Source: a bacterium
GTDB taxonomy: Bacteria; Patescibacteriota; Saccharimonadia; Saccharimonadales; HK-STAS-PATE-42
NCBI GenBank assembly: GCA_029781075.1
Contig: JAKOXJ010000084.1
Span: 1 to 12,620, forward strand
DNA length: 12,620 nt
Reading direction: 5' to 3'
The notes beneath the pieces were generated by a model. The model was not told the DNA's origin. It was given only the letters and a program-made list of their open reading frames with translations, and made no database searches. Of this stretch, positions 4,115 through 10,766 are shown in pieces (positions within the stretch are counted from its first letter, which is position 1; each line of letters starts with the position of its first letter). Both the position numbers and the translations under genes were made by a program.

Positions 4115-5185
4115 TTAGTTGCAGAGCTTTTGGCAGTGGGCTTGGATGGCGGCTTGGTGTTCGGCTTCGGTGTGGGTGTAGTAAATCACTCCGTCATCTC
4201 CGGCTACGAAGAATAGGTAGTCTGTTGGAGCAGGATTTGCCACGGCTTCCAGAGCGGTCATCTCGAAGGTACCAATTGGAGTAGGAGGTAGGCCTTTAAC
4301 AATCCTGGTGTTATATGGGCTTTGGATATTAGGGTTTGGTTCAACTCCAGTTAGCTTAGCAGCATACATAAAGGTTGGATCTGCACCAAGGGAAATACCC
4401 TGCTGCAGACGAGATTCAAAGACTTGGGCTATCTTTTGTTGCTCCTCTGGTTTAGATGATTCTTTCTGGACGATGGAAGCTAATGTAAAGGCTTGGTGGA
4501 GGGTTAGTCCTCTTGCTGCAAGTTGATCTTGAAGTGGAGCAACACGCTCTGCATATAGATCAAAATTGCGTTTTAGCCACTGCTCAAAAGTAACCCCGCT
4601 GTTTAGATCTGTATAGGTTTCTGGTAAAAAATATCCCTCTAGATTGACGTTGGCTAGACCAGCTTGAGAAGCAAGGATTGGGTGAAAGTCTGGGGTTAGA
4701 GAATCGAGAGTTTGCTGAACTTGATCTTGCCCAAAGTGCTGGTATAGCTCTGGGAGAATTTCTTGGACAGTTTTACCGGCAAGGATAGTTAGTTTTGCGT
4801 CCGATACTTTACCCCCTGATATTATCTCGACAATTTGGGGGCCAGAAAGCTCTGGAGAAATAGAGTAGGTTCCAACTTTTAATTTAGAGTAGGTTCCATT
4901 TAGCTTGGCATGGATCCTGAGGCTTAAGGATGACTTAATAAGTTTTTCTTTTTTGAGCCGATCCATGATGTCATTTACAGAGTCACCTTTGGAAACAATA
5001 AATGTTTTACTATCTCCTTTGCCGGCTGGCTGAAGAGATCCTTTATACCAAATGTAGCTCCCTCCTATGAGAATGACTAGACCAATAATGATACCTATGA
5101 TGAGCTTCTTAGAAGATTTGGACCCGGATTTTATGTCCTTGGCCTCTTTAAACGCTCCGTGTCTGTGATGATAATATGTTTTCAT
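4115..5185 (-). CDS. mltG: Endolytic murein transglycosylase MltG (YceG-like)
   Basis: This is a 356-residue membrane-anchored protein. MltG cleaves nascent peptidoglycan strands within the chain and limits their length. A single N-terminal transmembrane helix (about 27-47, LIIGIIIGLVILIGGSYIWY) follows a basic cytoplasmic tail. A LysM-like segment follows (about 60-125), then the YceG catalytic domain. Family signatures include LEGYFLPETY (about 182-191), ASIVQKES with the likely catalytic Glu242, LGADPTFMYA, and the C-terminal YNTRIVKGLPPTPI. The His-rich N-terminus (YYHHRHG) is unusual. On the minus strand TAAAAT (5193-5198) lies 7 nt before ATG, so the gene can have its own near-leaderless promoter although it follows ruvX by 48 bp. 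It sits at the end of a minus-strand run with ruvX, a frequent neighbour in bacteria. Confidence 0.95.
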   Translation of the reverse strand: MKTYYHHRHGAFKEAKDIKSGSKSSKKLIIGIIIGLVILIGGSYIWYKGSLQPAGKGDSKTFIVSKGDSVNDIMDRLKKEKLIKSSLSLRIHAKLNGTYSKLKVGTYSISPELSGPQIVEIISGGKVSDAKLTILAGKTVQEILPELYQHFGQDQVQQTLDSLTPDFHPILASQAGLANVNLEGYFLPETYTDLNSGVTFEQWLKRNFDLYAERVAPLQDQLAARGLTLHQAFTLASIVQKESSKPEEQQKIAQVFESRLQQGISLGADPTFMYAAKLTGVEPNPNIQSPYNTRIVKGLPPTPIGTFEMTALEAVANPAPTDYLFFVAGDDGVIYYTHTEAEHQAAIQAHCQKLCN

Positions 5186-5192
5186 TATTACA

Positions 5193-5198
5193 ATTTTA
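5193..5198 (-). promoter_or_regulatory. -10 element immediately before mltG
   Basis: TAAAAT followed by TGTAATA and ATG. The 7-nt gap predicts an mRNA starting at or next to the start codon. A nearly identical arrangement (TAAAAT-TGTATTT-ATG) precedes the gene at 8555-8929. Confidence 0.45.
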
Positions 5199-5233
5199 TT
5201 TCTCTGTCTCTTTATGGGAGAAGTGGGGGAGCA

Positions 5234-5641
5234 TTATCTGAAATCTTGTTCTAGATAATCCTGAAGTATTAAGGCAGCAGCCTGGTCATCTATCCTTTTT
5301 TTATGACCCTTCTTATCTTCGCTAAGCTCGCTCCTTACCAAAACGCTTGAAAGTGTTTCGTCTTGATACTTCAAGGGGACTCCAAGTGTGTCTTTTATTT
5401 TATCACCAAAAGCTTCAACTTCTCTAGTTTGCTGAGTTGCATTACCACTCAAGTTACGGGGGTAACCGAGGATAATTAGTTCAATCTTCTTTTTATCGCA
5501 AATGTTTTTGATTGACTCGATTTCTTTGCCGTCGTTTTTGTTATTGATAATCTCAAGGGGCTGAGCGATTAGGACCGAATCTGTATCTGCGTAGGCAATG
5601 CCGATACGCTTTTCACCATAATCGATAGAAATTATCTTCAT
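5234..5641 (-). CDS. ruvX: Putative pre-16S rRNA nuclease / Holliday junction resolvase RuvX (YqgF)
   Basis: This is a 135-residue RNase H-fold protein, close to the usual length for YqgF. The first acidic site is Asp7 in ISIDYGEKRIGIAYAD. The middle has LGYPRNLSGNATQQTREVEAF, matching the family's GxPxxxxGxxT...V..F pattern. The second catalytic acidic residue is the Glu of YQDETLSS, and the C-terminal IDDQAAALILQDYL supplies the last Asp. In other bacteria this family processes the 16S rRNA 5' end, and it was earlier annotated as a Holliday junction resolvase. It starts 13 bp after the stop of the upstream minus-strand gene (5655), so co-transcription is likely. No clear Shine-Dalgarno precedes ATG. 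It is Lys/Asn-richer than mltG. Confidence 0.93.
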   Translation of the reverse strand: MKIISIDYGEKRIGIAYADTDSVLIAQPLEIINNKNDGKEIESIKNICDKKKIELIILGYPRNLSGNATQQTREVEAFGDKIKDTLGVPLKYQDETLSSVLVRSELSEDKKGHKKRIDDQAAALILQDYLEQDFR

Positions 5642-5654
5642 AAAATAGGTTTAC

Positions 5655-7382
5655 TTATTGGTCTTTGGAACCATCGGCAATCTCTATTTTTACTTGGATC
5701 TTATCCGCTTTCGGTAGGGTAGTTGCCCAGAATGGAGATATTTTAACTGAGGCGCTATCGACTCCATCCATATCTTTAACAATTTGAATGGCTTCACCCT
5801 TCTTTTTACCTGTGGTTTCTTCTTTAATCTTTTCTGTGTCTATATTCGGACCGATGTAGGCAACTGTCGTAAAGGTATATTCTCCATTCTCGTTAGAACT
5901 TATTTTTAGCTCATCTACCCCGTTCTTTACAATGCTCTGTGATTCATCTTTCTTTAGCTCGTTGATATTAAGCTCGAGGATCTTTTCTAGCTCTGACTTC
6001 TCTACTCCATACATAGAATAGTTCGCTACGACTGTCCCCGCAACTGTCTCTGCCTGCTGACCAACGGCAGGGGTGACCTGGACGTCACCTAGCTGAACTG
6101 TAAAAGTCTCTTCTAGTGGCTCTTGGGAGGAATTGAACTGAGAGGTAAGTTCAGCCTTATAGGCATCTTGGTTGTTGGTTGCTAGTTTTTCTCTTAGGGT
6201 CGCCACATCAGCCTGAGAAACAACCTTAACTATCTGAGTTGTACCGCCAGCTATCTCACTACTTGAGCCGATTACGCCAGAAGGAGCGCCAGAGATGCTC
6301 ATGCTTTTTGCACCGCTGTTATACTGTGTACCAGCGTTTTGAGCTGTTATAGCAACTGTGGCAGTGCCGTTCTTCTTGCAGGTTACTCCTCCTGTAAAGT
6401 CACTAGGTGGGATAGATACTGTTTTATCTGTTACATAATTTAAGCTGCCTGAAGAGACAATGGTCCCGGCTGAGATTGTGACATTACTAGCACTTTTATA
6501 GCAGTTAGTGATTGTGAGAGTACCGCTGGCTTTGGCTCCGATGTCCTGCTGACCTGTGGCGGGAGTGGTTTCTGTAGTTGTCTTTGAGCCAGATTTTTTA
6601 ACTACCTTCAGTTCATCTTTAGTGGTTTCTGTAGCGTTCTCGTTAAGCTTGGCCGAGAAGTTAACGTCAACTCTTTCGGCGTTGGCTTTGACATTGATAA
6701 TGGCTGACTTTTTTGTAGTCATTAGAAGAAGCACTAGAAGAAGTACACCGAGGAATGCGCCCATTCCGATAAGTGCTTTTTTTCTAAAGTCGTAGAAGTT
6801 TGGTACTCTTTTGCCCTTTTCTGCCTTAGGCTTTTTGCTCTTAGTATCTGGTTCGAGCTCAGATTCCGTGGTAGTTGCGGCAAGATCAGCATCATCTATG
6901 GTGAGATCTTCGTCAATGTCTTCTCCTGGCTGGGCTTGAGAGGGGTCTAATTCTTCGTCAGACATCTGACCATCTTCTGGGTTATTGATTTTGATTGCTG
7001 CCGTGGTGGCTGCCATCGTACCTCCAGCAATGGCGGCTGCTTTGATATTTGGCTCAGCGCTTAGGTTTGGGGCAGTTGGAATTTTTGCCGCTGCGGCCAT
7101 GGCAACAAGTTTTGAATCTGATGTAATAAGGGCAAGATTCTTAGATTTAGAGTGAGCTGTTCGAGCTAGGAGTTTTAAATTTACGCCAGAGTTTAGAGCT
7201 GTCGAATTTTTGGGAACAACAATCTTAACACTTTTAGCTTCTTCCGAGCGGAGCTTGGTGACAATAGAAGTTATATCCGAATCTTGGTCAACATAAATTA
7301 CTCCAGATGGGTTAGAGCCACCGCTTACAATACTAGCCTCTGGTGTGGAGACTTTTTTGGGTGATCTTGGTTTTGTTTGCAT
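5655..7382 (-). CDS. Membrane-anchored baseplate J-like surface protein
   Basis: This is a 575-residue protein if started at ATG 7382. An upstream TTG at 7499 would add 39 residues but has no ribosome-binding site or obvious domain value, so I prefer ATG. Order: a basic N-terminus; a cytoplasmic alpha/beta domain (about 27-112) with VIYVDQDSDITSIVTKLRS and LALITSDSKLVAMAAAA; an acidic linker; a KKPKAEKGKR basic patch; one TM helix (about 203-224, LIGMGAFLGVLLLVLLLM); and a long Ser/Thr-rich beta-type outer region with TGTLTIT and VTISAGTIVSSG strands. This layout matches proteins labelled 'baseplate J/gp47 family' in Patescibacteria and other bacteria. Function is not established; a cell-surface or cell-wall role is an inference. 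It lies between the 7512-7901 gene (upstream) and ruvX, with 13 bp to ruvX. Confidence 0.8.
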   Translation of the reverse strand: MQTKPRSPKKVSTPEASIVSGGSNPSGVIYVDQDSDITSIVTKLRSEEAKSVKIVVPKNSTALNSGVNLKLLARTAHSKSKNLALITSDSKLVAMAAAAKIPTAPNLSAEPNIKAAAIAGGTMAATTAAIKINNPEDGQMSDEELDPSQAQPGEDIDEDLTIDDADLAATTTESELEPDTKSKKPKAEKGKRVPNFYDFRKKALIGMGAFLGVLLLVLLLMTTKKSAIINVKANAERVDVNFSAKLNENATETTKDELKVVKKSGSKTTTETTPATGQQDIGAKASGTLTITNCYKSASNVTISAGTIVSSGSLNYVTDKTVSIPPSDFTGGVTCKKNGTATVAITAQNAGTQYNSGAKSMSISGAPSGVIGSSSEIAGGTTQIVKVVSQADVATLREKLATNNQDAYKAELTSQFNSSQEPLEETFTVQLGDVQVTPAVGQQAETVAGTVVANYSMYGVEKSELEKILELNINELKKDESQSIVKNGVDELKISSNENGEYTFTTVAYIGPNIDTEKIKEETTGKKKGEAIQIVKDMDGVDSASVKISPFWATTLPKADKIQVKIEIADGSKDQ

Positions 7383-7511
7383 GTTTATTTTTTTATTAGA
7401 ACTCTTCAAGCTATAGTCTAGCACTTTACAGAGCGGGAGGCTAGTATCCTGCTTAAGTTTTAATATAGCACCTTTTATCCATCTTAAGAAAAGACTCAAG
7501 CAGATTATGAG

Positions 7512-7901
7512 CTACTGTATAGATCTAGTAACTTCATCGACTATTTTAGCTAGTAGGTCTGCTCTGTCTACTAAGTCTAGCTCAGTACCATCACAGTCTT
7601 CAGCTCTTCTGGCATAATAACCTAGATGTGGGAGAAGAGAGGTCTTTGCACTCTGGATCGTCCTGATTTGTCTTCCTGTTGTAAGGTCCGTGATTGGTGA
7701 CGTTCCATCTTTGGACATGCTATTCATTGTCTGCTGGAGCTGAATTCCTAGAGAATCATCGAGGGCAACGATTTCATGCAGGGCCATTAAGGGACATAGC
7801 CCGCTTTCTCCTCTAACCTCGAGAGATAGCCTTACATAGGCAGGACAGCCTGCACACTTTTCTGGCCATTTTCTGATATTAGTTGGTCTCTCTATGGTCA
7901 T
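7512..7901 (-). CDS. Hypothetical Cys-containing protein
   Basis: This is a 129-residue protein of unknown function, predicted soluble. It has Cys16-x2-Cys19, Cys36 and Cys103, which could bind a metal or Fe-S cluster, though four Cys at this spacing match no family I recognise. The motif KCAGCPAYVR, the GLCPLMALHEIV segment and the helical C-terminus DLLAKIVDEVTRSIQ are the notable parts. It starts a minus-strand run that continues with the baseplate J-like protein (129 bp to its ATG), ruvX and mltG. On the minus strand an extended -10 TG-T-TAAAAT (7910-7918) ends 8 nt before ATG, so the transcript is predicted leaderless or nearly so. The divergent neighbour is tRNA-Leu. Confidence 0.78.
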   Translation of the reverse strand: MTIERPTNIRKWPEKCAGCPAYVRLSLEVRGESGLCPLMALHEIVALDDSLGIQLQQTMNSMSKDGTSPITDLTTGRQIRTIQSAKTSLLPHLGYYARRAEDCDGTELDLVDRADLLAKIVDEVTRSIQ

Positions 7902-7909
7902 TTAGATAT

Positions 7910-7918
7910 ATTTTAACA
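7910..7918 (-). promoter_or_regulatory. Extended -10 promoter before the 129-aa gene
   Basis: TG-T-TAAAAT on the minus strand, 8 nt before the ATG at 7901. It probably drives the minus-strand operon towards mltG. Confidence 0.5.
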
Positions 7919-7958
7919 TAAATTATAATAATGTGTCTATATCTAGCAGAACCTTATC

Positions 7959-7967
7959 TGTTATAAT
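7959..7967 (+). promoter_or_regulatory. Extended -10 promoter of tRNA-Leu
   Basis: TG-T-TATAAT ends 14 nt before the tRNA 5' end. The -10 is a consensus match with the extended TG; no clear -35 is seen. Confidence 0.65.
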
Positions 7968-7981
7968 CAATTTATGTTCTA

Positions 7982-8068
7982 GCCGGGGTGGCGGAACTGG
8001 TAGACGCGCTGGACTCAAAATCCAGTGAGATTTATCTCATGAGAGTTCGAGTCTCTCCCTCGGCACCA
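7982..8068 (+). tRNA. tRNA-Leu (anticodon CAA)
   Basis: This is a class II tRNA of 87 nt including encoded CCA. Acceptor GCCGGGG pairs with CCTCGGC (one G-U). The anticodon stem CTGGA/TCCAG holds loop CTCAAAA with anticodon CAA at 8016-8018. The variable arm TGAGATTTATCTCA forms its own hairpin, as expected for leucine. The T arm is GAGAG/CTCTC around TTCGAGT, and the discriminator is A, as in leucine tRNAs. The gene at 8097 begins 28 nt downstream with no terminator between them, so the tRNA and rpiB may be co-transcribed. Confidence 0.97.
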
Positions 8069-8096
8069 TTAGTTAAATATTTTATAGGTGGGCTGA

Positions 8097-8558
8097 ATGT
8101 TATATATTGGAGCAGATCATCAGGGTAGATTAGTCAAAGCTGATCTTATAGCTTTCCTAAAGAGCTTAGAGATTGATTTTGAAGAGGCTGGGCAAGATGG
8201 TTATTCTCCAGAAGATGACTACCCGGACTTTGCTACTGCCGTTGTTTCAAAGATTTTAAATGACGAAGCGAATAGAGGAATCCTGCTTTGTGGCAGTGGC
8301 CAAGGGATGGCAATTGCTGCAAATCGATTTAAGGGAATTAGGGCTGGTCTTTGCTGGAATCTGGAAGAAGCGTCGCTTGCCAGAAGTGATGATGATATCA
8401 ATATTTTATGTCTGCCACGAAGCTTGTTTAGTAGTAAAGAGGGAAGTGGAGATGGTGGCTATGACTGGCAGGATATAGTTAAAGCCTTCCTTGAAACAGA
8501 ATTTAAAGCTGCCCCAAAATACATTAGAAGAATCGAGAAGCTGGATAGACTACCTTAA
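8097..8558 (+). CDS. rpiB: RpiB/LacAB-family sugar-phosphate isomerase
   Basis: This 153-residue protein belongs to the RpiB/LacA/LacB family, whose type enzyme interconverts ribose 5-phosphate and ribulose 5-phosphate. Visible features are IGADHQG (4-10), DYPDFA (41-46), the catalytic Cys65 in GILLCGSGQGMAIAANRF, and GIRAGLCW. The family's ring-opening His, in the usual HNDxNVL, is replaced here: the aligned segment reads SDDDINILCLP, so His and Asn become Asp. Substrate or mechanism may therefore differ. The C-terminal extension FKAAPKYIRRIEKLDRLP resembles the RRI..L tail of family members. AGGTGGG at 8086-8092 is a possible ribosome-binding site 4 nt before ATG. It lies 28 nt after tRNA-Leu. 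Its TAA shares TTAA (8555-8558) with the convergent next gene. Confidence 0.9.
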   Translation: MLYIGADHQGRLVKADLIAFLKSLEIDFEEAGQDGYSPEDDYPDFATAVVSKILNDEANRGILLCGSGQGMAIAANRFKGIRAGLCWNLEEASLARSDDDINILCLPRSLFSSKEGSGDGGYDWQDIVKAFLETEFKAAPKYIRRIEKLDRLP

Positions 8559-8929
8559 TCGTCTTCACTATAGAGCGGGCAATCGCCCCAATCTGTTACA
8601 TGTGCGCCCCATGGTACCCCGCCAAACTTCGTAGTAACGTGCTCAAAGTATACGGTGCACTTCTTGCCGTCTTCAAGATGTAGAACCGCCTGATTATGGT
8701 CATTTCTTATTAGAGTTTGTTGGTGTGTAGGATTACTTGCATAATCAAAGCTGGCTACTCGCTCTTTGGCCTCCCTCTCAATCCCTTCTTTCTCGCTTTT
8801 AGTTTGTCCAGATGATCTTATAAAACCATTTCCTATCAGTCCAATGCATAAGGCCCCTATTAAACCGAAGGATATCTTAAGTAAGGGCTTTGGTAATCTG
8901 CCGTCGAGACTATTATTTAATTTATTCAT
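8555..8929 (-). CDS. Small membrane-anchored hypothetical protein
   Basis: This is a 124-residue protein of unknown function. An N-terminal hydrophobic segment (about 16-38, LLKISFGLIGALCIGLIGNGF) follows a short basic stretch and would act as a membrane anchor or uncleaved signal. The remainder would then be outside: a charged helix (TKSEKEGIEREAKERVASF), followed by a beta-rich C-terminal part with KKCTVYFEHV and TDWGDCPLYSEDD. Its two outer Cys could form a disulfide. On the minus strand TAAAAT (8937-8942) is 7 nt before ATG, matching mltG in spacing and sequence, so the mRNA is probably leaderless. It is convergent with rpiB, sharing TTAA, and lies 40 bp downstream of the HNH gene. Confidence 0.75.
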   Translation of the reverse strand: MNKLNNSLDGRLPKPLLKISFGLIGALCIGLIGNGFIRSSGQTKSEKEGIEREAKERVASFDYASNPTHQQTLIRNDHNQAVLHLEDGKKCTVYFEHVTTKFGGVPWGAHVTDWGDCPLYSEDD

Positions 8930-8936
8930 AAATACA

Positions 8937-8942
8937 ATTTTA
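8937..8942 (-). promoter_or_regulatory. -10 element before the 124-aa membrane gene
   Basis: TAAAAT-TGTATTT-ATG on the minus strand: a 7-nt gap predicting a leaderless start, nearly the same string as before mltG. Confidence 0.45.
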
Positions 8943-8969
8943 AAGTGTTTTTTAGTAATTACCTAAAGC

Positions 8970-10085
8970 TTAATAGACTAACCCTTTTGCTTTACATATA
9001 TCTATATATATTTGGCGAACCTCATCGTGGTATGGTGCTAGCTGATCTGGTTTTAGGTAGTTATCAGCAGAACCAGTCGAGCCAGCCTCGGCCATTCTTA
9101 GGGCCGATTGCACAACAACCCCATGCCGAACATTTGCACTAGCTTCTATTTGTTCAAGATGTAGCGGGTTGCAACACCTCCTATAGCTACACTTATGGTT
9201 TAGATGATATCCTTTCTTAAGATACCTACCCGGACTCGCCGCCCAGGTTACTCTATGTGCTAGGTAGTGGCCTCTTTCTTCGATTGTCCTTATCTCTCCT
9301 GTCTCTAGATCTACTTTACGAGTTTTATAGTTTCTGTAAAGACGACCATAGCCATCAAACTGCCAGTTTAGATTGCCATCCGGGCGACAATAATAGCTCC
9401 ATGACTCCCAACATCCAGTCAGTGGATGAAATCGTATCTGCGAAATAGAGCCTGGGGTCAAGAGAGACTTATCCTTGCAAACAAAAGGGAAGGACATGCG
9501 TTGGAATTTAATATAGTATTCCAGGGATTTCGCAACCGAAGGTAAGATATCACCCCATAGCGTTTTTATTCTTCCGGAAGGTAAAAAGTTAAACCAATCT
9601 GGATTAAGCTCTACTTTTCTTTCTTTTAGGGTGGGGCGGCCAAAGCTAAAATCAAAATGCCTAGCATTATAGCAGGCTGCTTCACCACAGAGCCTAAGCA
9701 GATCCACCTCAGAAGGATCATCTAGGGAAAAGGTTCTCATTTCACTCTCTGCCAACATCATTGCCACTTGGGCAGGGTCTTCACCATCACTTATTCCACC
9801 CAATAGACATCCCTTCCAATCGATTGAGGATGCACCCAAAATATTAGCTAGCCGACGAGTATTGGCTGCTTCTCTCATACCTTCAGTATCCTGGCTGGTT
9901 GCTAGAATTGAGAGTTTCTCAATACCCTTGTTGACTTCAAGTTCTGTTACCGTCCCAGGAAGTAGCCATAGGCCTGACTCAGTCCTGGCATAATCGTCAG
10001 GAGTAGGCGCATACTTTTCTACTCGCAAACGGTTGCCACCTATAAATCCGGCCCTTGTGTGACTTGGTGCTAAACCTGGTAGCAT
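8970..10085 (-). CDS. HNH endonuclease with long unknown N-terminal region
   Basis: This is a 371-residue protein. The C-terminal part (about 225-325) carries an HNH_3-type nuclease: GCWESW, DGYGRLYRNY, YLAHRVTWAASPG, then HLNHKC (294-299), RRCCNPLHLEQ and ANVRHG. The His, Asn and second His needed for metal-dependent cleavage are present, with Cys299 and Cys304/305 resembling the Cys-containing variant. Such nucleases occur as phage proteins, free-standing homing enzymes and restriction enzymes. The first 200 or so residues, including LPGTVTELEVNKGIEKLSIL and DLLRLCGEAACYNARHFDF, belong to no family I recognise; a helical DNA-binding region is possible. A Shine-Dalgarno-like AGGAAGAG lies 8 nt before ATG, and an extended -10 TGCTACAAT is further upstream. 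No methylase, intron or integrase lies beside it. Confidence 0.85.
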   Translation of the reverse strand: MLPGLAPSHTRAGFIGGNRLRVEKYAPTPDDYARTESGLWLLPGTVTELEVNKGIEKLSILATSQDTEGMREAANTRRLANILGASSIDWKGCLLGGISDGEDPAQVAMMLAESEMRTFSLDDPSEVDLLRLCGEAACYNARHFDFSFGRPTLKERKVELNPDWFNFLPSGRIKTLWGDILPSVAKSLEYYIKFQRMSFPFVCKDKSLLTPGSISQIRFHPLTGCWESWSYYCRPDGNLNWQFDGYGRLYRNYKTRKVDLETGEIRTIEERGHYLAHRVTWAASPGRYLKKGYHLNHKCSYRRCCNPLHLEQIEASANVRHGVVVQSALRMAEAGSTGSADNYLKPDQLAPYHDEVRQIYIDICKAKGLVY

Positions 10086-10158
10086 AGTTTTCTCTCTTCC
10101 TTTAAAAGAAATTGTAGCATTGACTAACTAATAAGTTTGATGTAGAATCTAGATCACT

Positions 10159-10269
10159 ATGAGAAATGTAAAATCATATGCTTTGGAAATACTTGGGACT
10201 CTAGAGGCTCTAATTTCTGCTGCTTACATTTCTAAGAACTCTTTTGCTTTTGCATTTTTTGCCCTTTAG
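10159..10269 (+). CDS. Possible 36-aa hydrophobic peptide
   Basis: This short ORF reads MRNVKSYALEILGTLEALIS and ends SFAFAFFAL. It is hydrophobic, with a likely helix across residues 8-24 and a Phe-rich end. A TAGAAT -10-like hexamer with upstream TG (10141-10148) lies 10 nt before ATG; no Shine-Dalgarno is seen. The TAG stop lies in the loop of the terminator at 10260-10283, which fits a real short transcript unit. It lies between the divergent HNH gene and the 119-aa gene. It could be a small membrane peptide, a leader peptide or chance. Confidence 0.35.
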   Translation: MRNVKSYALEILGTLEALISAAYISKNSFAFAFFAL

Positions 10270-10283
10270 GGGCATTTATTTTT
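10260..10283 (+). terminator. Rho-independent terminator after the 36-aa ORF
   Basis: TGCCC (10260-10264) pairs with GGGCA (10270-10274) around TTTAG, followed by TTTATTTTT. The stem is short but GC-rich. The loop contains the TAG stop of the short ORF. Confidence 0.6.
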
Positions 10284-10326
10284 ACACATCACCGTTTTTA
10301 AACTTAACAATAACTTAATAAATAAT

Positions 10327-10332
10327 AAGGAG
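10327..10332 (+). promoter_or_regulatory. Shine-Dalgarno of the 119-aa gene
   Basis: AAGGAG lies 10 nt before the ATG at 10343, at the long end of functional spacing. It supports this start. The A/T-rich stretch 10285-10326 probably holds the promoter, but no clear pair of hexamers stands out. Confidence 0.6.
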
Positions 10333-10342
10333 AAAATATAAT

Positions 10343-10702
10343 ATGGCAGGCATACATGATACTAGAACACATGAAATGTTGACGAGAGAGGACGTACCGA
10401 TAGATGATGGATCCTGGCCTATGCCGGTAGGATCAAGAAACCCTGGTACAGATAGTAGTGAAATGACTAGAACTGGTATTGGTCAAGAGATGCATATTGT
10501 CCAAATGAGAATTAATAGTCTTGGGGCACGCCTATGTGATCTTTACCTACAAGACCCTGTAGACCAAGAAGAAGTGGCCAGAGTGAAAGATGAAAGAAGT
10601 GGTCTAAGGGCAAAGAATAGAAAGTTAGAAAGAGAACTCAGGAAGCGTAAAATTGACGAAACAGCAACAACTACAATGGAATGGTGTCCTATTGGTGAAT
10701 AG
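10343..10702 (+). CDS. Hypothetical protein with C-terminal coiled coil
   Basis: This is a 119-residue protein of unknown function, predicted soluble. The first half (MAGIHDTRTHEMLTREDV, then a Pro/Gly/Ser-rich stretch) looks disordered. The second half is a charged helix with heptad-like spacing, about residues 50-103 (HIVQMRINSLGARLCDLYL, VDQEEVARVKDERSGLRAKN, RKLERELRKRKI), that could form a coiled coil. The end TTTMEWCPIGE is distinctive. It has a Shine-Dalgarno, unlike the leaderless-type genes in the window. It stands alone on the plus strand between the 36-aa ORF and the convergent VanY-type gene. No homologous family is recognised. Confidence 0.65.
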   Translation: MAGIHDTRTHEMLTREDVPIDDGSWPMPVGSRNPGTDSSEMTRTGIGQEMHIVQMRINSLGARLCDLYLQDPVDQEEVARVKDERSGLRAKNRKLERELRKRKIDETATTTMEWCPIGE

Positions 10703-10707
10703 ATAAG

Positions 10708-10736
10708 GAAAAAATGATAGAGATTAAACCAATCTC
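10708..10736 (-). terminator. Terminator of the VanY-type gene
   Basis: GAGATT (10720-10725) and AATCTC (10731-10736) form a 6-bp hairpin with loop AAACC. Read on the minus strand it is followed within about 5 nt by a run of six T's (10709-10714). The stem is short, so efficiency is doubtful. A G8 tract (10756-10763) separates it from the gene's tandem TAA-TAA stops. Confidence 0.5.
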
Positions 10737-10766
10737 CAGTAATAAGCTGGGGAGTGGGGGGGGTTA

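Noticed and set aside
7383..7499. TTG start giving 39 extra residues on the baseplate J-like protein
   Set aside because: There is no Shine-Dalgarno or promoter at the TTG, and the added residues contain no recognisable domain; ATG at 7382 is preferred.
10756..10763. G8 tract as a site of programmed slippage
   Set aside because: It lies outside both convergent genes, after tandem stop codons, so slippage would have no coding effect. It could affect sequencing accuracy.
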